Source of the DNA: Actinomycetales bacterium
Lineage (GTDB): Bacteria; Actinomycetota; Actinomycetes; Actinomycetales; Dermatophilaceae
Reading direction: 5' to 3'
DNA length: 51,614 bases
NCBI GenBank assembly: GCA_016710645.1
Contig: JADJVI010000025.1
Coordinates: 1 to 51,614 of the forward strand
Shown here: positions 8,908 to 19,400 of the stretch, piece by piece
Layout of the letters: each line of letters begins with the position of its first letter
Position numbering within the stretch: the stretch's first letter is position 1
Notes under the pieces: model-generated
Seen by the model: the letters and a program-made list of their open reading frames with translations, nothing else
Databases searched by the model: none
Told to the model about the DNA's origin: nothing
Program-made: the position numbers and the translations under genes

Positions 8908-10021
8908 GCTCCGACGGTCCAGGTGTCGTGTCCGCCCAGCAGCGCCGCGAGGTCGGCGTCGGTGGCCGGTCCGCCCGCCTGGGCGACGGCCTGCTCCACC
9001 TGTCCGCGGACCAGATCGTCGTATGCCGGGCGGCTCACCGACCGGAAGATGCCCATCGGCACATGGGACAGCGTCGACTCGGACAACCGCGACAGGGCGA
9101 AGGCCGTCGACGGGTCAGGGTCGGTGGGGTCATGGATGACCACCCGCTGCGGGTCGGCGTCGACCTCGGGGACGATCCGCAACTCGTTGTCGGTGTCGCG
9201 GATGACGACCTGGCCGCCGGCCGCGATCGGCTCACCGGCGCGCAGGTGGAAGATCCGCCGTTCCGATTCGGCGCGGTCCTTGAGCACGTCGAACGCGCCA
9301 TCGTTGAAGATCGGGCAGTTCTGGTAGATCTCGACCAGCGACGCACCGCGGTGCTCGGCAGCCGCCCGCAGCACTCCCGAAAGGTGGGCGCGGTCGGAGT
9401 CCATGGTGCGCGCGACGAAGCTCGCCTCGGCGCCCAGCGCTAACGCCACCGGGTTGAACGGGGTGTCGACCGACCCGAGCGGCGAGGACTTGGTGACCTT
9501 GCCCTGCTGCGAGGTGGGGGAGTACTGCCCCTTGGTCAACCCGTAGATCTCGTTGTTGAACAACAGGATTGTCATGTTGACATTGCGGCGCAGCGCATGG
9601 ATGAGGTGGTTGCCACCGATCGAGAGGGCGTCGCCATCACCGGTGATGACCCACACCGACAAATCACTCCGACTGGTCGCGAGGCCGGTCGCGATCGAGG
9701 GCGCCCGGCCGTGGATCGAGTGCATGCCATAGGTGTCCAGGTAATACGGGAAGCGCGAGGAGCAGCCGATCCCGGAGATGAAGACGATGTTCTCCCGGCG
9801 CAACCCGAGCTCCGGCAGGAAGCCCTGCATGGTCGCGAGGATCGCGTAGTCACCACAGCCGGGGCACCAGCGCACCTCCTGGTCGGAGGTGAAGTCCTTG
9901 CGGGTCTGCGCCGGCGCGTCGGGAGCCAGTAGCGGCACCCGGGAGGTGCCGGTGGACGGCATACCGAGGGCGTGTCCGGGGTGGCCGAAACCGGAGTGAC
10001 CGAGGCCGGGGTTGTCGAGCT

Positions 10022-10025
<4 letters not shown>
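8904..10025 (-). CDS. korB: 2-oxoacid:ferredoxin oxidoreductase, beta subunit
   Basis: Thiamine diphosphate-binding subunit of 2-oxoglutarate:ferredoxin oxidoreductase, which converts 2-oxoglutarate and CoA to succinyl-CoA, CO2 and reduced ferredoxin. The 373-residue protein has cluster ligands WCPGCGD (C54, C57), GIGCSSR (C88) and a later Cys in QNCPIF. The thiamine-binding GDGD lies at 129-132 with Asn at 157-158. GTG at 10025 overlaps the korA stop. An N-terminal extension of about 45 residues, rich in Gly and His, precedes the conserved domain. Substrate choice (2-oxoglutarate rather than pyruvate) follows actinobacterial KorAB homology and is inference. Confidence 0.93.
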
Positions 10026-11911
<1,886 letters not shown>

Positions 11912-12004
11912 GGTTCCTCGGTGTCCTTGCTCCCGCCCGGAATGGCCCCGCGGAAGGCCGCGACGCCTCGACCATGGTAGGCCGAATCCCGCATCGTGGA
12001 GGGT

Positions 12005-13243
12005 CTAGCTCACGATGCGGCGTGAGCGTAGATCGGCGACCTCCTCCGAGGTGCGGCCCAGACCGGCCAGGAGCGCGTCGGTGTCGGTGCCAGGAGTGAC
12101 CGGAGGCCGCGCCGGAGCGGTCTCTGCGGCGAAGCGCGGCGCGGGCCGCGGCAGGTTGACACCCCCGACCTCTCGGTATGCCGTTCGCGCCCCGAGATGG
12201 GGGTGGTGCGGCGCTTCGTCGAGGGCGAGGACCGGCGCGACACAGGCATCGGACTGCTCCAGCACGGCGGCCCATTGGTCGCGGGTGCGGGTCAGGAAGA
12301 GCTTCTCCCACAAGGCTTTTGCCTCCGGCCAACGGTTCTGGTCGAGGCGGTGATCGGTATGCCGTGGATCGTCACCGGAGAGCGGGAAACCGCTGCCTGG
12401 CACGTCGCGCAGATCGTCGTCCAATCGCGTGACGAGCTCGGCATAGAACGCCGGCTCCAGCGCCCCGACGGCGAGGTGCCGTCCGTCGGCGCACTCGTAG
12501 ACCTCGTAGAACGGCGCCCCGGTGTCGAGCACATTGTGGCCGGGCTTGCCGCCCCACATCCCGCCGGCGATGAGGGCGTGGGTGAACGTCGTCAGATAGG
12601 ACGCGCCATCGCAGATCGCGGCGTCGATGACCTGGCCAGTGCCGGTGCGTCCGGCCTCCAGCAGCGCCGCGAGCAGACCCGCGACCATCAGCAGCGCGCC
12701 CCCGGCCACGTCACCGAGGTAGGGGCCGGGCAGCGCCGGGCGCGGCGTTGTGCCGTCGCCGGTGTCGCGGACCACGCCCGACAACAACCCCGAGGTGGCG
12801 GTGTAGGTGAGGTCGTGGCCGGCATACCGGGCTTGCGGGCCGTCCTGCCCCCACCCGGTCATCCGCGCGTAGACCAACCGCGGGTTGCGCGCGTGGCACT
12901 CATCCGGACCGAGCCCGAGGCGCTCCATGACCCCGGGGCGGTACGGCTCGATGAGCGCATCGGCACTCGCGACGAGGTCGAGGACGATCTCGCGACCCTC
13001 GGGTGACTTGAGGTCGACGCAGATCGAGCGACGCCCGCGGCGCAACACCGCAAGGTCGAACGGACCCGCGCCCCCGGGCCGGTCGATGCCGATGACCTCG
13101 GCGCCGAGGTCGGCCAGCACCATGCCGGCAAACGGCCCCGGCCCGATCCCGGCGAGTTCGACGATCCGCACCCCGGCCAGCGGACCGGCATACCCGTGGT
13201 TGGCGGAAGAGGCGGCAGGTGGGCAAGCAGGGACAGCGTCCAT
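12005..13243 (-). CDS. mcr: Alpha-methylacyl-CoA racemase (CoA transferase family III)
   Basis: CaiB/BaiF-fold enzyme of 412 residues. His143 in AGHDLTYTATSG and Asp178 in GPYLGDVAGGA align with the catalytic His and Asp known from the M. tuberculosis racemase, pointing to epimerisation of 2-methylacyl-CoA thioesters rather than CoA transfer. A role in degrading branched or sterol side chains is inference; no neighbouring beta-oxidation gene supports it. I chose ATG at 13243. TACGCT at 13255-13250 lies six bases before it, so the gene may be leaderless. That box overlaps an octamer copy. Confidence 0.85.
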   Translation of the reverse strand: MDAVPACPPAASSANHGYAGPLAGVRIVELAGIGPGPFAGMVLADLGAEVIGIDRPGGAGPFDLAVLRRGRRSICVDLKSPEGREIVLDLVASADALIEPYRPGVMERLGLGPDECHARNPRLVYARMTGWGQDGPQARYAGHDLTYTATSGLLSGVVRDTGDGTTPRPALPGPYLGDVAGGALLMVAGLLAALLEAGRTGTGQVIDAAICDGASYLTTFTHALIAGGMWGGKPGHNVLDTGAPFYEVYECADGRHLAVGALEPAFYAELVTRLDDDLRDVPGSGFPLSGDDPRHTDHRLDQNRWPEAKALWEKLFLTRTRDQWAAVLEQSDACVAPVLALDEAPHHPHLGARTAYREVGGVNLPRPAPRFAAETAPARPPVTPGTDTDALLAGLGRTSEEVADLRSRRIVS

Positions 13244-13338
13244 TCCCGCAGCGTATGCCGGTCGGTCACCACACGGGAGGGTCGCGCGGCGGGGTCCGCA
13301 CCCGGCGCGAACTGGGGCGTTAATCGGGGCCGGCGCAA

Positions 13339-13367
13339 TTGACCCGAGTAAAGCTCTGGTCTGATTT
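13339..13367 (+). promoter_or_regulatory. Possible promoter of the giant Rhs gene
   Basis: In the 218-nt divergent gap, TTGACC (13339-13344) and TGATTT (13362-13367) are spaced 17 nt apart in a locally AT-richer stretch. The -35 is good; the -10 deviates from TANNNT. About 95 nt then remain to the GTG start. The gap holds no other gene or recognised riboswitch. Confidence 0.3.
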
Positions 13368-13461
13368 TCCCTAAATGCCTCACATGGATGAGCCGCTGGC
13401 ATTAGCTTGCGCTCAGCGCCGACCCTCTCCCCGTGGTCGACGAGCGAGGAGATCGAGCGCT

Positions 13462-16400
13462 GTGAAGCCGACCCGTCGATTCGTGTCCCCGATGCGTCGC
13501 GCCCAGGCTGGGCGGCTGATCGGGGCGGTGGTCAGCCTCGGCCTGCTGACCACGCTCCTGTCGCCGGCCGCCCTGCCGGCCTCCGCTGCGGGGGTCCGGA
13601 CCGGACCGACGCCGACGCTCTCGTTCGCCGCCGCACCCACCGCGGCTGATCCGGGTGCCACCTTCGCCGTCGACCCGACGGTGACCGTGACCGACTCGAC
13701 CGACACGATCACGCTGTCGCTGGCCGTCGACACCGGTGAACCGTCCGGGAAGCTCACCTGTCCTTCGCTCACGGTCACCCCCGTCGACGGCGTCGCGACC
13801 TTCCCGGGGTGCTCGGTCGACAAGGGCGGGCGCTATCTGCTGCGCGCCACCCTCGGCGCGGTGACCGCCGACAGCGCGAGCCTGCTCGTGTCGGGCCCGG
13901 CCTATGTCGCCTTCAGTACCCAACCGTCAGGTGGCCCCGCGGCACAGGCCTGGCTCGGCCAGCCGGTCGCCACGGTCGTCGACGGCGACGGAGCCGTTGT
14001 CGCCGACAGCACCGCCAAGGTCGGCCTCGTCGTCAAGCCCGGCACCGGCACCGGGGGTGGCGCGATCACCTGCTCCGCCGACAAGAACGCGACGGTCACG
14101 GTGGCGGGTGTCGCCACCTTCGACGGCTGCAGCATCGACAAGGCCGGCTCCGGTTACCGGCTGTATGCCGTCGACGTCGACGACGGGGTCTTCGGCACCA
14201 GCGCGTCCTTCGACATCAACTCGGGCCCCGCCGCGGGCCTGCGTTTTGACACCCAGCCGGGCAGTGGGATCGCCGGCGGCGCCCTCGGTGTGCAGCCGCG
14301 GGTCTCCGTCGTGGACGCCATGGGCAACCGGGTCGCCAGCAGCACGGACAGCATCTCCTTGCAGGTCACCACCGGCACCGGCGCCGTCGGGGCAGCCATC
14401 ACCTGCACCACCAACCCGCTCGCTGCCGTTGCGGGATCGGCCACCTTCGCGGGCTGCGCGGTCGACCTGGCGAGCGGCGGCTACACCCTGACGGCGTCCT
14501 CCGGCACCCTCACCAGCGCGGTGAGCACACCCTTCGACGTCACCACCGGAACCGGATCGCACCTCGCCTTCTTGACCAACCCGGGTGGCGGACCCGCGGG
14601 TATGCCGTTCGCGACCCAACCGGTCGTCGCCGTGACCGACGCCGGCGGCAACGGCGTCGGTGGTCTGGTCACCCTGTCGATCAAGCCCGGCACCGGCGCC
14701 CCTGGCGCCACGCTGACCTGCGCGGCGACGACCGTCGCCGCGAGTGCGGGCGCAGCCTCCTTCACCGGGTGTGCCATCGACCGGGTGAGTCCGACCCCTT
14801 ACGTCCTGCAGGCCACCCTGGGCAGCGTGACCGCTGACAGCAGCGGCTTCGACGTGACGACGGGAGGCCCGGATTCGGTGGCCTTCCGCACCGAGCCCGG
14901 CGACGGCGCCGGTGGAACGCCGCTGGTCACCCAACCGACGCTGTCGGTGCGGGACGCCGGCGGCAATGCCGCGGCAGGAGCCGTCACGCTGGCCTTGGCG
15001 GCCGGCTTCGGCACCCCTGGAGCCACCCTCACGTGCGCCGGTGGCACGACGACGAGCAGTGTCGAGGGGATCGCAACGTTCAGTGGCTGCCGGGTCGACA
15101 AGGCCGGCGCCGGCTATCGGCTCCGGGCCACCATCGAGGGCTCCGTCGCCGCAGACACCAGCGCCAGTTTCGACGTGAAAGTCGGCTCGGCCACCCACCT
15201 GGCCTTCACCGCCGCGCCCGGCGCGACGGGGAACACCGGCGGCGTCCCCTGGTCGGTTCAACCCGCAGTGGCCGTGCAGGACGCTGGTGGCAACCTGGTC
15301 GCAGCGTCGACTGCCACGATCGACCTGTCCGTGGCCGGTGGGCCAGGCGCTGTGCACTGCACGGCCGACCCGCAGGCCGCCGTCCGCGGCATGGCCTTCT
15401 TCAACGGGTGCTCGATCGACCGAGCCGGCACGGCATACCGGCTGACCGCCTCTGCTCCGGGGCTGGAACCGGCGACCACCGCGCCCTTCGACATCGCCGT
15501 CGGTGCGCCAGCGAACCTCGTGTTCACCACCCAGCCGAGCGCCGGGGTGACCGGGCAGGCGCTGCGCGGGCAGCCGGTGGTCGCGGTCGTCGATGCCGGG
15601 GGCAACCCTGTGCCCGCGGCGGGCGGCACCGTGCACGTGACTGTCACCCCGGGCACCGGCAGCCTCGGCGCCACGCTGAGTTGCGGCGGGTCCGCCGTCG
15701 ACGGACGTGGCATCGCGAGTTTCGCAGGGTGCGCAGTCAGCGGCGCCGGAGCCGGCTACGCCCTCACCGCGACGTGGGGTCCGTTCTCGGCCGAGAGTAT
15801 GCCGTTCGTCGTGCTGCGCGACTCGGCTCCGACACTCGAGGTGGCGCCACTGGCCGCTCCCCTCGGCCAGGTCATCGGGGACGGCAGCTTGGCGCCCAAC
15901 CCGACCTCGACCGTTAACGATGTCAACACGGCGACCGGCGCGCTCCACCACGTCTTCACCGACCTGCAGGTCGCCGGCGTCGGCAAGGACCTCGTCATCG
16001 AGCGCACCTACAACTCCAACGACACCTCGGTCGGAGCCTTCGGGCGAGGGGTCTCCTCGATCCTCGACCTCTCGGTCACCTTCAGTGCGGCCGGCAGGGA
16101 GGCGACGGTGCGCGGCCTGGACGGGCAGCGGATCGTCTTCACCGGCCACCAGGGCAGCTTCACCCCGCCGCCGGGCGCTCGCGCCGATCTCACCTGCACC
16201 GGCAACCAGAAGACCTGCACGGTGACCCAGTGGGACGGCACGACCTGGACCGTCACGGGCCCCCGACTCGACTCCTACACCGATGGCAACGGAGTCGGCC
16301 TGACCTTCGTCAGCCCGTCACCGACCCAGCGCATCGTCAAGCTCGCCACCACCGACGCCAAGGTCACCTATGACGTGACCGTGACCCTCAACGCCAGCGG

Positions 16401-19400
16401 GCAGGTCACCTCGGTGCGGACGCCGGCCGGGCGCCAGGTCAGCTACGGCTACACCAATGGCTCGCTCACCTCGTTCACCGACGCCCGCGGCAAGACCTGG
16501 ACGTATGCCGTCGACGCCGGCCAGCGGCTCACCGGCATGGTCGACCCGACGGGCCAGACCCGGCTCGCAGCGACCTACGACGCCACCGGGCGGGTGGCGA
16601 CGGTGAGCGCGAAGGGGAGCACCCGGCATACCGAAGACCGCTTCCGCTACGACAGCGCGACGCAGACGACCACGCGCGAGGCCCACGTCAACGTCGGCGG
16701 CAGCCTCACCTGGGTGCCCTATGTCGACACCTACCGCGGCAATGTCCTGGTGCGCCAGAGCTTCCCGACCGGCGAGGTGATGCGCTATTCCTACGACGCA
16801 CGGGGCAACCTCACGGCGATCCAGGACCCCAACGGCTTCGTGCAGGAGCGGGTCTTCAGCCCGGCCGGTGACCTGGTCATCCAACGCACGCCGATCACCT
16901 CGACGCAGACGGCCGTCGTGCAGTTCGGCTACGACAGAGCCCACCGGATGGTCAGCAAGACCGACGCCAACGGCAACGTCACGGCGTTCGGCTATCGCGG
17001 GGCCGACCTCATCTCGATCCAACCGCCGGGTAACAAGAACGGCGCGACGACCTTCTCGTATGCCCGCAGCGTCATGGTCGAAGAGCGCACCCCGGTCGGG
17101 CGCAAGACCTTCCTTCCGGACGCGCAGGGCAACATCGTGCGGATCACGGAGTTCGGGCCCTCCGGTCCCGCGCTCAACGGGAACGGGACGCGCGCGGCAT
17201 ACACCGAGTCGGGTCTGCAAACGTCCTACACCGACCCCCGCGGCGTCTCGGCGGCGGGGGCGCTCGACCCGGCATACACGGCGACGTGGACCTACGACGG
17301 TGCCGACACCCTGCTGGGCACCCGTAGCCCCGTCGGTGTGACGATGTCCCTGAGCTACACCGACGCGGGTGACCTCGTGGGCAGCAGCGGACCCGCGGGC
17401 ACGACGTCGTACGGGTGGAGCGAGTCGACCCTGACCCGCACCACGACGGCCCCTGGTGGCGTCGTCACGCGTGAGCTCTACGACCCGTCGGCCACCCTCC
17501 TCGCGGTGACCGGGGCCAGCGGTGGGCGGACCACCTATGTCAACGACGCACTGGGCCGGCCGGTGACGACCATCGACCCGAGCGGGCGGCGATCGGTCAC
17601 GGCATACGACGCCCTGAGCAATCCTGTCGTCGTCGACGACGGCAGCGGCTCCCCGATCCGCCAAGAGTTCGACAGTGCCAACCGCCTCATCCGGCAGGTC
17701 TCCGGCGCTGACGTGACGCTGCTTCGCTACGACCTGGCCGGCAACCTGCTGCGGGTGCAAGACGCCCACGGGGCGGTGACCGAGCGGACCTATGACACGC
17801 ACGGCAACGTCACGACGGTCAGCGACGGCGCCGGGACGACGACCTATCGGTACGACCTCGCCGACCAGCCGGTGTCGCGCACCGACGGCCGAGGTGGCGT
17901 CACGACCTTCGGCTATGACGGGCAGAGCCGACTCACCGACCAGACGGTGGCCGGCAACACCACGACCTATGCCTATGACCTCGCCGGCCAGCGCGTCGCG
18001 ACCGTCGACCCGGAGGGCCGCCGCACGGCGCTCACCCTCGACGGAGCCAACCGCACTACTCGCACGACCTATAGCCAGACCGGCCAGCCGTCGATCGTCG
18101 TCGAGCAGACCTTCGACGCCCGGAACCGGCGCACCTCGATGACCTCTGGCGGCGTTGTGTCGACCTACAGCTACGACGCCCGGGGCAACCTCACCGGCGC
18201 CGGGCCGGCCAACCAGCGGTTCAGCTACGACTACTCCCGCCCCGGAAAGGTGCTGGAGACCTACCCCGACGGCACGCACGTCACCTTCGAGGTCGACGAC
18301 GCCGGTGCCCTCATGCGACTGGACGGCACGAGTGCGGACGGGCATGTGCAGGCGTCCTATCTGCGCGATTCCAACCGTCGGGCGATGGCGATCTCGATGG
18401 CCAACGGTGTGGTGGAGAGCCGCAGCTATGACTCGACCGGCAAGGTGCTGGCCCAGTCGGTGCAGCGCGCCGGCACGGTGCTGGCGGGGGAGACCTACAC
18501 CTACGACAGCGCGGGCAACCGGCTGTCCCAGCGCACGACCGCGGCCGGGCGAAGCGTCCTCAACGCCTATGCCTATGACGCGCTCGGGCGGGTCTCGGGG
18601 TTCTCGTCCTCGTCCTCGACGGTGCCGGACGCAGTGGTCGCGACGGACACCGGCGCCGCCACGACGACGCCACCGGCGACCTCGGGACCGCCCTCGGCCC
18701 TCCCGGCCGTCCCGGCCCCGTCCTCGTTCGCCCCGGTCGTCAAGCAGCCGCAGGGGACCCCCACGGAGCCCGCGTCACCACCCGGTGTGAGTGTCGGCTA
18801 TGACGCGGTCGGCAACATCCTGCAGCTCGGGGACACCCGGTATGCCGTGAGCGACGGCGACCGCATCACCGGCCAGACCTCCCCGAACGGCGGCTGGAGC
18901 TACGACCGCAGTGGCGCAGTCACCCGGATGACCGGCCCGAACGGGACGACGACCTTCGGCTACGACGCCGCCGGACGGGTGGTCAGGGCAACCCTGCAGC
19001 CGGCCTCAGGTCCCGCGACCACGGTGAGCTATAGCTACGACGGGGACGGCAACCGGATCAGCCGCACCGTCGGCGGGGCCACGACGGACTACGTCTGGGA
19101 CCCCAATGCCAAGGACGCCCAGCTCGTCCTCGAACGGTCCGGAAGCACCGTCCAGCGGCGCTACTTCAACGACGAGACCGGCCCGGTCGTCATCCAGACC
19201 CCGACCGACACCTACTACGTCCATCGCGACCCGCTGGGCAGCACCAACCAACTCACCGACGCCAAGGGCGCCGTCGTCGCGGCATACAGCTATGACGCCT
19301 TCGGTCAGGTGAGCGCGGTCGGGCCGGCAGCGGCAGCCAGCGACCTGCTCTTCCACGCGCAGCAGCGTGACCCGGTGACCGGGCTCTACAACCTGCGCGC

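Noticed and set aside
6562..9327. 921-codon plus-strand open frame across the prenyl synthase, toxin-antitoxin and rarD genes
   Set aside because: Arg/Pro/Ser-rich nonsense typical of an off-frame or antisense shadow at high GC; it overlaps five well-supported genes.
13927..16149. 740-codon minus-strand frame opposite the Ig-like repeats
   Set aside because: Antisense of the Rhs gene; the composition mirrors the repeats and no motif or ribosome site supports it. The same holds for 16318-18345 and 19564-20988 on the minus strand.
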